A stretch of DNA of 64,000 nucleotides from Lantana camara (taxonomy: Eukaryota > Streptophyta > Magnoliopsida > Lamiales > Verbenaceae), in the NCBI GenBank assembly GCA_037501455.1, contig CM074861.1, positions 94,279,001 through 94,343,000 of the forward strand. The letters are read 5' to 3'. The notes under the pieces were generated by a model. That model was given only the letters and a program-made list of their open reading frames with translations. It did no database searches and was not told where the DNA came from. Of this stretch, positions 1 to 10,117 are shown one piece after another. Within the stretch, counting starts at the first letter, position 1. Each line of letters opens with the position of its first letter. The translations under genes were made by a program, and so were the position numbers.

Positions 1-495
1 TCTCATATGAAAAGTGTGTCCCTTCAATCTCGGTTCTTCTCCTTTTATGTAGTGCTAAGACTTGAATTCTTCCCCCACTCTTCCTCCATGATCTGCCATC
101 ATAAAAGCCATGTTCTCCACACGTTTTGTCCAAGTTACTACCCGAAAAACGGGTCAGGGTTCCTGACCGTGACCTCAGGCAAGCTTCTTCACTATCTCTC
201 CACATTAAACGCCCACTAACTCTTCATCAAACACCGTCATTACTCCAAGAACGTGCATCCCCCTCCTTTAACGTACGTAACTCTTTGTTTGAGCTTTTGA
301 ATTCCAAATTTATGGCCTTCAATTGCATTTGTTCTCCAATTAATCCCAAAAGAAGGTGGATGACCTCTAATTTCATGCAAGTCGCAATTTCCTACAAAGA
401 AACATTAAACCAATTAATAGACCACTATTAAACCAAATCATGGAATAAAATATCACAATTGTAGGCTCAGTAATTGGTAAAGAAATGACTTATCA
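1..495 (-). repeat. E1 3' LTR (partial)
   Basis: Direct repeat of 6217-6711, offset 6216. Only the part of the LTR that begins TGATAAGTCATT on the minus strand (its U3 end) is inside the window. Short ORFs in it are non-coding by-products present identically in both LTR copies. Confidence 0.93.
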
Positions 496-536
496 AATCC
501 CCCCACACTTAGGCAATGCTTGCCCTCAAGCATAAA
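496..536 (-). promoter_or_regulatory. E1 polypurine tract with adjacent hairpin
   Basis: On the minus strand AAGTGTGGGGGGATT directly abuts the 3' LTR, the position expected of the plus-strand primer. Just upstream lies a perfect 7-bp stem, ATGCTTG and CAAGCAT, closed by the loop AGGG. A similar module recurs at 1640-1690 and twice in element E3. Confidence 0.75.
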
Positions 537-1639
537 CTAAGATCAAAGATAATAGAGAAATTTGACTCTATTCAATGAAAACACGAAATGGGCAATGTAA
601 ACTAGGAATGACAGCAAAATTTTTGCCCTACACTACCAAACATTGAACCAAATGCAATGAGAGTCTCACATAAGAAAACACAAAACCCGGTCACCATCTT
701 AAGCACATGCATGATTTGCCAAAGTTGAATTTAAACCATTTAATCCTAGAAATCATATTCAACTTATTAGATGAAGGGTATGCACAAGGAAGTTTCAAAT
801 GGAAACAGTAGTTGTGGGGAATTCGGGATATTCGCAATTAAAATTATATAAGGAACTTAGCTAGGATTGCTTGAATTGTCATTGGCCTTTTGACGCGAAC
901 GCAAACATTTGTGATGAATGCCATCCGGTTACTCAACCATTCACAACCTCAAGTGGCTTTGCCTTACTCATAATTACCCGTTTTATTGTGATAAATCACT
1001 TATTTAGTTGGGTAATTAGTGGAGTATTCATAAATTGCCTCACTCGTCGAGATTATTTGGGACCGTTTGACGCGAGTACAAACATTTGTGATGAATGTCA
1101 CCCGGTTACTAAGCCCCATTTAATCATTTCAACAGATTTTTGGCGCTGCACATAATAGATCATACCACGCAATTTCCAAGCTTAAATTAAATCCCTAGCT
1201 CCACCACAATTTCCCAATAAACAAGTGAAAATTCAAGTGCATATCAAATTCAACTTCTAAGCTTCATAAGTTTCTATTCAAGAATGGTGTCATTTTAATC
1301 ACACAATTTAATGTTCTATCCTTTAAAAACCAAGCACGCTATTTCCAAAAATGTGAGAATATCACCAACACTTAGCCAATATTTAGCATACAAGACTCAA
1401 CCATGCTTCATATCCTTTTAAAATTAATTCATCATTGCCTAAATCATAATAATTCATCAAATAAGAATCAAATTACGCCACATCGTATCTCCTAATCATA
1501 CATAGAAGGCAGCACAGCACCATTCACAGCCATAACACGTACATACAGCAGCAAATTCGCATATTATCAGCCCATTATCAGCACTAAAATGCCTCAAAAT
1601 CATGCAAAAATGCAAAAAATTTCTCATATAGCCCTAATA
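537..1639 (-). other. E1 3' non-coding region with a 45-bp direct repeat
   Basis: AT-rich and without a credible ORF. Two imperfect 45-bp copies, 889-933 and 1066-1110, share the core ACATTTGTGATGAATG followed by CCGGTTACT; they lie 177 bp apart. Athila elements usually have a long region between pol and the 3' LTR, and this matches that position. Confidence 0.6.
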
Positions 1640-1690
1640 CACCCCCCCGCACTTAAAGCACATGTTGTCCGCAACATAAAGTAAGTCAAA
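1640..1690 (-). promoter_or_regulatory. E1 second, internal polypurine-like tract with hairpin
   Basis: On the minus strand AAGTGCGGGGGGGTGT is preceded by a 6-bp perfect stem, ATGTTG and CAACAT, with loop CGGA. It lies about 1.15 kb before the true polypurine tract. E3 has the equivalent at nearly the same distance. A second plus-strand priming site is possible; this is inference. Confidence 0.5.
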
Positions 1691-2495
1691 AATGAAAAAT
1701 AGAGGACTTTCCTGAACCCGGGGGGTGGGAGACGAGAGTCAGACTCGAAGAATCGTGACTATGATCACGGATAGCCTCCCATCAGTAGAATTCTGCCAGC
1801 TTCTTCAATTTTGCTCTGACTGTGCGTTGGCCTTGATTGTTGTGAGAGGTTTCAGGCCCCTGGAGTCTGTTCCTGCTGTGGGAGACTTGATGGCAGCGGT
1901 TGTTTGGCCGGAGAATCATCCCGTTACCCATGGTGGTCTTAGTGTTGGTCGTTCTTGCAATTGGAGTTTGGTGGCTGAGAAGGAAAGATGAACTTGCAAT
2001 TGGGGATTTTTGGTTTCTTTGGCTGATATGTAGGGTTTGGGAGTTGGGGTTCTTTGGAAGTAGGCGGCTGATTGGAGTGATGTTAGGGTGGTTTACGTGG
2101 TGGGTCGGGTCATTACGTGCGGATCATGATGCAGGTAGGGAGACGGGTGGTTCAGGTATGTGGTTAAGCTCTGATTACCAAAAATGGACCCAGAACCCTT
2201 GTCCGTGACCTCAGACAAGTTTCCTCACAGTAGCTCAATAGTAAGTTCACTAGTTAATGCAATTGATCAACAATGGTTCCGCTTTTGTGCCTCCCCCACA
2301 CTTATCTAATTCTGGTACCTGCACATTTTCCTGCAAAACACGAGAAGAGAAGAGATTACGTCGGGGCGAGGAAAACGAGCAAAGAAAGAAAACGAAAAAC
2401 TAAAAAAAAACAAAAGCAAGGGAAAGAAATATGGGTTGCCTCCCATACAGCGCCCTTGTTTAACGTCATGGACTAGACGAGTTTTTGTTTCACAC
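1691..2495 (-). other. E1 region between gag-protease and the internal purine tract
   Basis: No supported gene. It holds two variants of the element's dispersed palindromic motif (1754-1774 and 2198-2219) and, at about 2430-2460, GGTTGCCTCCCATACAGCGCC-type sequence of the kind I associate with the 3' parts of plant Ty3 elements. Confidence 0.4.
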
Positions 2496-5237
2496 TCAAG
2501 CCCCTAGAGGAGGATCCTCTAGTTTCATCTTTTCAACCGTGTGTGGCTCGAATCCTTCATAAAATGGCTTAAGTCTACGCCCGTTCACCTCACTGTCCAA
2601 ATTTTCAGTTCTTCGATCAGGAGGCTTAAGGATCTTCTTTTTCACCGTCTCCATTATAGGTGGGTCTAGCCTACGTCGGGCTGCTCTACGGGACTTGGCT
2701 CCTCGTTCCAAAACAATATCATGCATGCTCCCAAAAGGCGTCAGTCCCTTGACATTTGTGATGGTCCATTCAACTGCCTCTTTGTACTTTTGAAGTACTC
2801 TGATCAGTTTTTCCTCTTCCAGACTGTCAAGCATGTTGGCTATGATCACAGGTAGGGTCTCACAGTCGTCCAGATATGCGTGTTTTAAAAACTCAGGTAG
2901 CTTTTCGATTTCTAGCTTTAGATCCTGCAAAAATGAAGGAAAAAGCTTAGATTCTGGTCTAGTTAACTCAATAGGCACAGACTTTGAACTTGTAATATCA
3001 TTAAGCCCTTGTAATGCATGGAACTTATCAAAAACATCATCAAAAGACTTAAACCGATTAGAAAATCTCTTCAGCCAATCAACAGATATGTCATGACAAA
3101 TAGCATAATTCAACTCAACATCATTATTTGAACCAAAATCCTCATAAGTCAAATTCTCAATGACACCAACACTACAAATGCAAGACACATCATCATCATG
3201 CTTAGTGGAATCATAAACATTGAATTTCACTACTTCACCATCAAACTCTAAAGTCAGTGAACCATCATGCACATCAATTTTAGCTTTAGCTGTACTAAGG
3301 AAAGGTCTACCAAACAAGATACCAGAGGACACGGATGAATAATTGTTTTCCATATCAATCACAAAAAAATCAGCAGGAAAAATCAATTCATTAACTTGAA
3401 CTAACACATCCTCTAAAACACCTTCAGGATAGACAATTGATCGATCCACTAATTGAATAATAACTCCTGTACTAGCTAATGGACCAAGACCCAAAGAATT
3501 ATAGACAGATAAAGGCATCACATTGATAGAAGAACCTAAATCACACATAGCCTTACCAATACCAATTTGTCCAATCTTGCATGGGATAGAAAACATACCT
3601 TTGTCGTGACACTTAGATGGTAATTTCCTTTGTAAGACGGCCGAAACATTTTCACTAACACTCACCTTCTCATTACCTGTCAACTTACGCTTGTTGGTGC
3701 ACAATTCCTTAAGAAATTTGGCATAGCGTGGAACCTGTTTAATGGCCTCAAGGAGTGGAACGTTCACTTCAACTTTTTCAAAAGGAGCCAAGATGTTCTT
3801 ATTTTCTTTGTCCTTCTTTCTCTGAACGAACCTTTCAGGGAATGGTGGTGGAACTACCAGTGGCTGAGGCTTCTGATAGACTTCAGCTGGACTGGAATTC
3901 TGTCCGTGATCACTGGCAGGATTCTTCTCAATCTCTTTTTTAGTTTCTGCATCAGAGACCTGTACCCGATCACGTTTGTAACTCCTGTTGACTGGAGGCT
4001 GCAATTCGTTTCCGTTTTGCAACACAATCGCACTCACATTGTGTGTTTGCGATGGTAGTTTACCTCGACTCTCCAATTTGCTCACCGATGATGCAATTTG
4101 TCCCATATGAGTCTCCATGGTCTTTATAGTGTCCTCTATCTTTTGAATCCTGTTCATCGTGTCCTGTTGATATTTCTCGGTATTAGTAGCCAACATACGA
4201 ACAATTTCACTAAGAGGCATACCTGAACCCGGAGGGTGTTGTGGTTGTGGCTGCGGTGGAGGTGGGTGGGAGCTCTGATTATTCGGTTGGTTGTTGGCAT
4301 AACTGAAATGCGGGTGGTACGTCCATCCGGGGTTGTAGGTGTTCGAATAAAGGCATGCATCAGTTTGGTGCTCGGGACTAGTGCAAATGCCACATACTCT
4401 CGAGGGTGGATTAGTACCTGCATTCATTTTCTGCACCAAGGTTGTTAGTAAAGACTCAATTGTATCAAGTGAATTAGTACTTACCTCATTCACCCTTCGG
4501 GGGGTGTCCTGCCGAGCTTCAAATTGTTGAGAATTTGCAGCCATGGTCGATATGAGCTCTCTAGCTTCGGCTGGTGTCTTGCTAACAATTGCTCCGCCAC
4601 TCGCGGCATCCATCATTCTACGTTCCATCGGAGTTAGTCCTTCATAGAAGTATTGAATGACCAATTGATCCGAGATACCATGTTGGGGGCAGCTTGCTAG
4701 CAATCTCTTTAACCTCTCCCAATACTCATAAAGGCTTTCGGAATCTCTTTGCTTCACGCCACAAATTTCTCGCCTAATGTTGGTAGCACGAGAAGCCGGA
4801 AAGTACCTCTCAAGGAATTGTCTTGACATTTCCGCCCAAGTAGTGACCGTACCCGAAGGTAAGTAATATAGCCACTCTTTAGCCGCATCTTGCAATGAGA
4901 AGAGAAAAGCCCTTAGCTTGATTTGATCCTCTGTCACATTGTGTGGCTTCATGGATGTGCACACAAGGTGGAATTCCTTCAAATGCTTATTTGGATCTTC
5001 ATTCTCCAACCCGCGAAAGGTTGGCAACAAATGGATAAGGCCTGATTTCAATTCGAAGCCTTCCTGCAGTTCTGGAAAGGTAATACAGAGTGGCTGTTGT
5101 GCTTCAGAAGGTCTGGCAAGGTCCCGAAGCGTTCTGTTCTGAGCCATATCCTGACTGTGATCACTGTCAGGCTTCCTGTCAGTAAGCTGTGCAACTGTAA
5201 ACTCCTGCTCAGAATTAGTATCAGTTTTCAGCTTCAA
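2496..5237 (-). CDS. E1 gag-protease polyprotein, deleted for RT-RNase H-integrase
   Basis: An uninterrupted 913-residue frame. A Retrotrans_gag domain lies at about residues 90-210 (landmarks KEWLYYLP, FLERYFP, LYEYWERLKRL). A zinc-finger-like cluster CGICTSPEHQTDAC follows near residue 285, then a Pro/Gln-rich linker, a charged region, and a retropepsin-like aspartic protease near residue 565 with CDLGSSINVMPLSVY, where the catalytic D-S/T-G triad reads D-L-G-S as in Athila relatives. The frame enters the start of reverse transcriptase (PPIMETVKKKILK) and then jumps to the very end of the polyprotein (VNGRRLKPFYEGF), so about 900 codons found in an intact Athila pol are missing. The reading frame survived the deletion. 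Start chosen at the first Met after the primer site; it lies about 80 nt downstream of it. Confidence 0.9.
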   Translation of the reverse strand: MKLKTDTNSEQEFTVAQLTDRKPDSDHSQDMAQNRTLRDLARPSEAQQPLCITFPELQEGFELKSGLIHLLPTFRGLENEDPNKHLKEFHLVCTSMKPHNVTEDQIKLRAFLFSLQDAAKEWLYYLPSGTVTTWAEMSRQFLERYFPASRATNIRREICGVKQRDSESLYEYWERLKRLLASCPQHGISDQLVIQYFYEGLTPMERRMMDAASGGAIVSKTPAEARELISTMAANSQQFEARQDTPRRVNEVSTNSLDTIESLLTTLVQKMNAGTNPPSRVCGICTSPEHQTDACLYSNTYNPGWTYHPHFSYANNQPNNQSSHPPPPQPQPQHPPGSGMPLSEIVRMLATNTEKYQQDTMNRIQKIEDTIKTMETHMGQIASSVSKLESRGKLPSQTHNVSAIVLQNGNELQPPVNRSYKRDRVQVSDAETKKEIEKNPASDHGQNSSPAEVYQKPQPLVVPPPFPERFVQRKKDKENKNILAPFEKVEVNVPLLEAIKQVPRYAKFLKELCTNKRKLTGNEKVSVSENVSAVLQRKLPSKCHDKGMFSIPCKIGQIGIGKAMCDLGSSINVMPLSVYNSLGLGPLASTGVIIQLVDRSIVYPEGVLEDVLVQVNELIFPADFFVIDMENNYSSVSSGILFGRPFLSTAKAKIDVHDGSLTLEFDGEVVKFNVYDSTKHDDDVSCICSVGVIENLTYEDFGSNNDVELNYAICHDISVDWLKRFSNRFKSFDDVFDKFHALQGLNDITSSKSVPIELTRPESKLFPSFLQDLKLEIEKLPEFLKHAYLDDCETLPVIIANMLDSLEEEKLIRVLQKYKEAVEWTITNVKGLTPFGSMHDIVLERGAKSRRAARRRLDPPIMETVKKKILKPPDRRTENLDSEVNGRRLKPFYEGFEPHTVEKMKLEDPPLGA

Positions 5238-5314
5238 ACAATTCTAAACTTTCGCCAACTGCTGCTTGCTCACAAAGGTTCCTAAGCATAAGAAAAAGAA
5301 ACAAAATTAGTTAC

Positions 5315-5334
5315 CAATCCCCGGCAACGGCGCC
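5315..5334 (-). promoter_or_regulatory. E1 primer binding site (tRNA-Asp type)
   Basis: Minus strand TGGCGCCGTTGCCGGGGATT, six bases inside the 5' LTR. It is complementary to the 3' end of tRNA-Asp including CCA and primes minus-strand DNA synthesis. The same site is present in E3. Confidence 0.88.
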
Positions 5335-5340
5335 AAAAAT

Positions 5341-6711
5341 TGATGGGCGTCGAGACCACCAATAATAAATCCCAAATATTGCACACGATTAAATTGTAAA
5401 ATAGTGGCAACGGGTATCGATCCACGGGGATTGGACGAGTTTGTACTCTTTTAATATGCCAAGGAAGTAAAACGAACAATTAAAATAGGGGGATTTGTCA
5501 AGTTTTAGATTAAACTAATAAAAATTTAACTTAAAATAAACGATTAAACTGGCAAGAACGAGAAGTAAAATTAGATTAAACCTGGACAAATTCAATAGAT
5601 GACAGATAGCTGGGATTTTCCTACGCATGCATCAGACTATGATCACGGACAGGGTGATTAATTCCTCGTTAGGCTAGCTATAGTTACCAGTTACCTTAGG
5701 CTCCCTCGTTTCTTCTTACTGTTTATAACGACTAAAAGAAACTCCTAATAATCGTTGTCTAATTAACCAATAACCTTAGCAGAAACTCCTTTTAAGATTC
5801 AATTGGGCAATTGCATTACACCCTAAAGAAACACTAACCCTAACCGACTAAGTAGAAACTCCTACTTCGCCTAATTAGACCGTAATATCCCACAACACAA
5901 AATCAGCCGAACTTAACAACCTAGTGTTGATTGCCACTTCGTTAATTGCTCGGCTAGACTCCACCAAACAAATTAACTAGCTGTATGTGTGTTAATAATT
6001 CTAAGATTCGTGCACTAATCAAAGAATAAACCAACACCCAATGACATGAAACCGGAAATAAAACGGATAACTTGAATTAATCAACAAACGAAGTAGTCTC
6101 ACAAAACCTAATGCATACTAGGAAAATCCCGACAAAGACGAAACTAGAAAATTACTAACAAAGGAAATTAACAAAGTCAAAAGAGTAAACTAGAGGAAAG
6201 GGATGGATTCCTTCTCTCTCATATGAAAAGTGTGTCCCTTCAATCTCGGTTCTTCTCCTTTTATGTAGTGCTAAGACTTGAATTCTTCCCCCACTCTTCC
6301 TCCATGATCTGCCATCATAAAAGCCATGTTCTCCACACGTTTTGTCCAAGTTACTACCCGAAAAACGGGTCAGGGTTCCTGACCGTGACCTCAGGCAAGC
6401 TTCTTCACTATCTCTCCACATTAAACGCCCACTAACTCTTCATCAAACACCGTCATTACTCCAAGAACGTGCATCCCCCTCCTTTAACGTACGTAACTCT
6501 TTGTTTGAGCTTTTGAATTCCAAATTTATGGCCTTCAATTGCATTTGTTCTCCAATTAATCCCAAAAGAAGGTGGATGACCTCTAATTTCATGCAAGTCG
6601 CAATTTCCTACAAAGAAACATTAAACCAATTAATAGACCACTATTAAACCAAATCATGGAATAAAATATCACAATTGTAGGCTCAGTAATTGGTAAAGAA
6701 ATGACTTATCA
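5341..6711 (-). repeat. E1 5' LTR (1371 bp)
   Basis: Begins TGATAAGTCATT and ends CGACGCCCATCA on the minus strand, giving the standard TG...CA boundary. It ends 532 bp upstream of the P450 start codon, with its U3 end facing that gene, and is inserted into an older TRIM-like remnant. Inside are palindromic-motif variants at 5633-5653 and 6378-6399. Confidence 0.92.
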
Positions 6712-6850
6712 GATTCACTACTTATAAAGCAGCTTCAAACCACTTTCCAATCCGATGTGGGACAAGCACTTTGAGCCTTACAGTCCACCCCCCACAAGGA
6801 CTCAGCGTCCTCGCTGACACACCAAATCCGGGCCCCTGGCTCTGATACCA
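6712..6850 (-). mobile_element. TRIM-like LTR retroelement remnant
   Basis: On the minus strand a tRNA-Met primer site TGGTATCAGAGC (6850-6839) is followed after only about 40 bp by a purine tract GTGGGGGGTGGAC (6797-6783) and then by TGTAAGGCTC..., which reads as the start of a 3' LTR with CCCACATCGG and TTTATAAG. A primer site and a polypurine tract this close together, without coding sequence, is the plan of terminal-repeat retrotransposons in miniature. E1 interrupts the LTR at 6711/6712; no matching 5' LTR is visible to the right. Confidence 0.55.
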
Positions 6851-6855
6851 TTTAC

Positions 6856-6953
6856 CTACACCCGGTCTCACAAATATATTAAATACACTTGTGAGACCAG
6901 GTGTAGACAACAGTGTAGGCAACAGTGCCAACACCATTGCCTACACCCGGTCT
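6856..6953. repeat. 18-bp inverted repeat plus third copy in the P450 upstream region
   Basis: CTACACCCGGTCTCACAA (6856-6873) and its inverse (6889-6906, one mismatch) flank a 15-bp AT-rich spacer, so this can form a hairpin. A third partial copy in the first orientation lies at 6941-6953. It lies 290-390 bp upstream of the P450 start codon. Confidence 0.7.
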
Positions 6954-7161
6954 AGGGAAGAATTTCCCATTGCAAATTATCAAAATAAAATGATGAATTT
7001 CTGGACAACGTTCGCATACCAACGGCAGATGCCCCCTGACCTACTATTACTGCTATAGAACTATGAAAAGATGACGCACATATTTGACAAAAAGCTTAAA
7101 AAAAAAAGAAAAAAAGACGACTACTTTTCTTGTCCTGCTAAAGGACAATATTTCCATCCAC

Positions 7162-7168
7162 TATAAAG
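7162..7168 (+). promoter_or_regulatory. Probable TATA box of the P450 gene
   Basis: TATAAAG, 75 bp upstream of the start codon, which would put transcription start near 7195 and leave a leader of about 50 nt. The start codon context AACCATGG is favourable. Confidence 0.6.
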
Positions 7169-7243
7169 ACGTGCAACAGATTGTGAAAGAGTGAAAGCAT
7201 TTCATCAAACACCTCATAGACTAACTGAAAAATCTCATCAACC

Positions 7244-9540
7244 ATGGAAACACTGCTTCTCTTCAACTTCACCACTCTCCTACTTCTCACATCCTTCCTC
7301 TTCCTACTAATCAAAGCATGGAAAACACCAAAATCACAAACAAACTACGACAAATTGCCTCCAAGCCCGCCCAAGCTACCCATAATCGGCCACCTCCACC
7401 ACCTCGTCGGCGGAGGGCTCCCCCACCGCGCGCTTACAAAACTAACCCAAAAATACGGGCCCGTGCTGCATCTCCACCTCGGCGAAGTCTCCGCCGTCGT
7501 GATTTCATCGCCGGAGGCCACTAAACAGGTGGTGAAACTCCAGGACCCCGCCTGCGCCGACAGGCCCGATAGCATCGCCAGCAAAATCATGTGGTACGAT
7601 TACGCCGACATCGCTTTCAGTCCCTACAACGCCTACTGGCGACAAATGCGCAAAATCTGCATTCTCGAGCTCCTCAGCGCGAAAAACGTGAAATCCTTCG
7701 GATCCATTCGGCGCGACGAAGTGAATTCCCTCGTTGAATCCCTCCGATCATCGTCCGGCGAAACGATCAATTTCACCGATAAGGTGTTCAATCTATCGAG
7801 CTCCATCACCTGTAGGGCGGCGTTCGGGAAAGTGATCGGCGATCGCCACATGCTGATAGCGATGATAAAGGAGGCGGTGAAGATGTCCGGCGGCTTCGAG
7901 CTGGCGGATCTGTTTCCGTCTTCGAAATTGCTGAATCTCCTCAGCTGGAACAAACTCAAACTGCTACGGATGCGAAAGAAGATGGACGAAATCCTCGATG
8001 TCCTCGTCGACGAGCATAAGGTCAAGCAGAGCGGCGAGTTCGGCGGCGAAGACATCGTCGACGTTCTGCTCAGAATGCAGAGAAATGGAGCGCTGGAATT
8101 CCCGATTACAAACGACAACATCAAAGCTGTCATCTTCGTAAGTGTCTTCTAGCTTATGAGTTATGACGTATTGCTTCATCTTCGTCGCAAATTCCATCAC
8201 GCTTCTCTTATATTCTTGGAAATAATATATTTTCTTTCATGCACTCTGTTTTGTGCATAAAGTTGAAACTAATAACTGTTATTTCATTATAATTCTATGA
8301 TTTTTTTTCTGACTTTCCAAATCGAAATAGACTTAATAGTTTGGAAAGTCCTAGGAAGGAAATCAAACTGGCCCACCCTTACTTTATGTCAAATCAAATC
8401 ATGAAATTAAGAATAATTGGATTAATACGTTTGGTCCAGCCAATCAATCATATAAGTACTACCGAGTAGTATAATTTAGCACCCCATCAATCATATAAGT
8501 ACCACGAGTAATATAATTTAGCGGTTCAATTTTATGTTAATTTAACTAAAAATATCGAGTTCGAGTTTTTGAGAACATAACTATCATCGATAGAAAAAGT
8601 TTTATACCCCTAGTTGTTCATTCATTGTGGCCTTGTAGTCTTTTCTATTTGAAAATTTGAGTCAATTTTCTTTCTCCTTGTAATTCTATTAAAGTACATA
8701 TTTTGAAAATTCTCATCTGAAACCCTCTATTTGTTACAAATTTTCTAATGTTTTGGACCATAAAGTCATAAACCTTGGACTTGTTTTAGTTACTTGGGTT
8801 ATAAAAATGATGAATTTATAGTAATCAAAACAAACTTCAAAAGAATATTGCTTAAAATTTTCGCATCATATATTTGTTATTCGTTATGATAATTGAATGA
8901 TTTATGCGAAAGGTATGTCATACACAAGCAGGACATGTTCTCGGCGGGAACCGAAACGTCGTCGACCGCGATCGACTGGGCAATGGCGGAGATCATGAGA
9001 AACCCCCGCGTAACCGCAAAGGTACAATCAGAAATACGACGGGCCTTCAACGGAAAGAAGACCATCGACGAGGATGACGTTAGTGCCCTGAAATACCTAA
9101 AGCTCGTGATCAAAGAGGCTCTCAGGCTTCATCCTCCGGTCCCAATGCTCCCAAGAGCATGCAGAGATGAATGCAAGGTCAACGGATATTCAATCCCTCT
9201 TAAATCCAAGGTCATGGTCAACATTTGGGCGATTGGCCGGGACCCGAAGTATTGGCCCGATCCCGAAACGTTCAAACCCGAAAGATTCGAGGGCAGTTCG
9301 ATCGATTTCATGGGGAATAACTTCGAGTACATTCCGTTTGGTTCGGGCCGGAGGATGTGCCCCGGCATGAATTTCGGGTTGGCTAATATGGAGCTCACGT
9401 TGGCTCAGCTTCTGTACCATTTTGACTGGAAAATGCCAGAGGGAATGAGGCATGATGATATAGATATGACTGAGGCTGATGGCATTGCTGTTGCGAGGAA
9501 AAATGGGCTCTTCTTGGTTCCTATAGTTTATAATCCTTAG
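7244..9540 (+). CDS. Cytochrome P450, CYP71 clan (CYP71D-like), two exons
   Basis: Exon 1 is 7244-8137 and exon 2 is 8932-9540, joined in phase 0 (GTAAGT donor, GCAG acceptor, 794-bp intron), giving 500 aa, the usual size. An ER-anchoring hydrophobic segment fills residues 5-25, followed by the hinge [19 protein letters not shown] marks helix C. The intron falls just before the I-helix oxygen-binding motif AGTETS (from about residue 302), the usual CYP71 position. EALRLHP is the K-helix ExxR motif, PERF follows, and [10 protein letters not shown] holds the haem-ligating cysteine. All key residues are present, so an active microsomal monooxygenase is likely. CYP71D members oxidise terpenoids, flavonoids or alkaloids; the substrate cannot be read from sequence, and no terpene synthase or other pathway gene is in the window. 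Confidence 0.95.
8444..8522 (+). repeat. Tandem duplication in the P450 intron
   Basis: Two 37-bp copies (8444-8480 and 8486-8522) share TCAATCATATAAGTAC and ATAATTTAGC. It lies entirely within the intron. Confidence 0.8.
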
Positions 9541-10108
9541 ACGGATACGAAATTTTGAACTTCTTCTTGGTAAGTTTGCAATATTTCCCTAACATGTCCA
9601 ATTATTTGGATTTGTTCTATCTTTGTTTGTTTTGGTCTTTCAGATGTGTAATTAAATAATTACAACTCTTAATATAGAATTAATACGCGATTGATCGATT
9701 GAACAGTGAATTGAATTATGAATTAAAATATTATACACTTATCGTATGATTAATTGTCACGTCTGGTGGCCGGAATTTTTCCATTTTTTGGAGCTAAGTA
9801 GCTAACCAATTAAATCGAGTCATAATGCTTAAGTAATCATACTTATCATGTTCCCTTAATCATCTTGGAAAGACTTTGTTTTGGAGTGTGCGATCTTCCA
9901 AAGACTATTGAAAGTTGAACTTTGACACAACGAGTATTGAAGGCGGCTTTATGTGGCTGTAGGATAAATTAATGAAAATGGAGGTAGGTGTTTGGAAGAC
10001 TACTATAATATATTTTATAAAATTCTATGTAAGAATATATGTAATTAATATCTCTTGTACTACCGTGTCATGTTTTCATCGGGATAAAGCTAGCTAAGCT
10101 TAAGTATA
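9541..10108. other. 3' flank of the P450 gene
   Basis: AT-rich, holding the 3' untranslated region (AATTAAATAAT near 9650 is a possible polyadenylation signal). I see no other gene or repeat. Confidence 0.5.
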
Positions 10109-10117
10109 TATAAATTA

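Larger units (their letters stand above)
1..6711 (-). mobile_element. E1: non-autonomous Athila-type Ty3 LTR retrotransposon, left end cut by window
   Basis: Read on the minus strand the order is 5' LTR (6711-5341), primer site, gag-protease ORF (5237-2496), a 2-kb non-coding stretch, a polypurine tract (about 507-496) and the 3' LTR (495 to beyond position 1). The primer site TGGCGCCGTTGCCGGGG matches the 3' end of tRNA-Asp and is typical of the Athila lineage. The LTR has TG...CA ends. There is no reverse transcriptase, RNase H or integrase, so movement must depend on enzymes supplied by another element. The 495 bp of 3' LTR that can be seen match the corresponding part of the 5' LTR with no difference noticed by eye, so insertion is recent. 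The target duplication cannot be tested because the left end is outside the window. Confidence 0.9.

Noticed and set aside
126..431. 101-codon plus-strand frame, repeated at 6342-6647
   Set aside because: It lies in both E1 LTRs on the antisense side and repeats because the LTR repeats; there is no recognisable domain.
7345..8133. Long minus-strand frames opposite the P450 exons
   Set aside because: They are shadows of a GC-rich coding exon; the plus strand has all P450 motifs in order.
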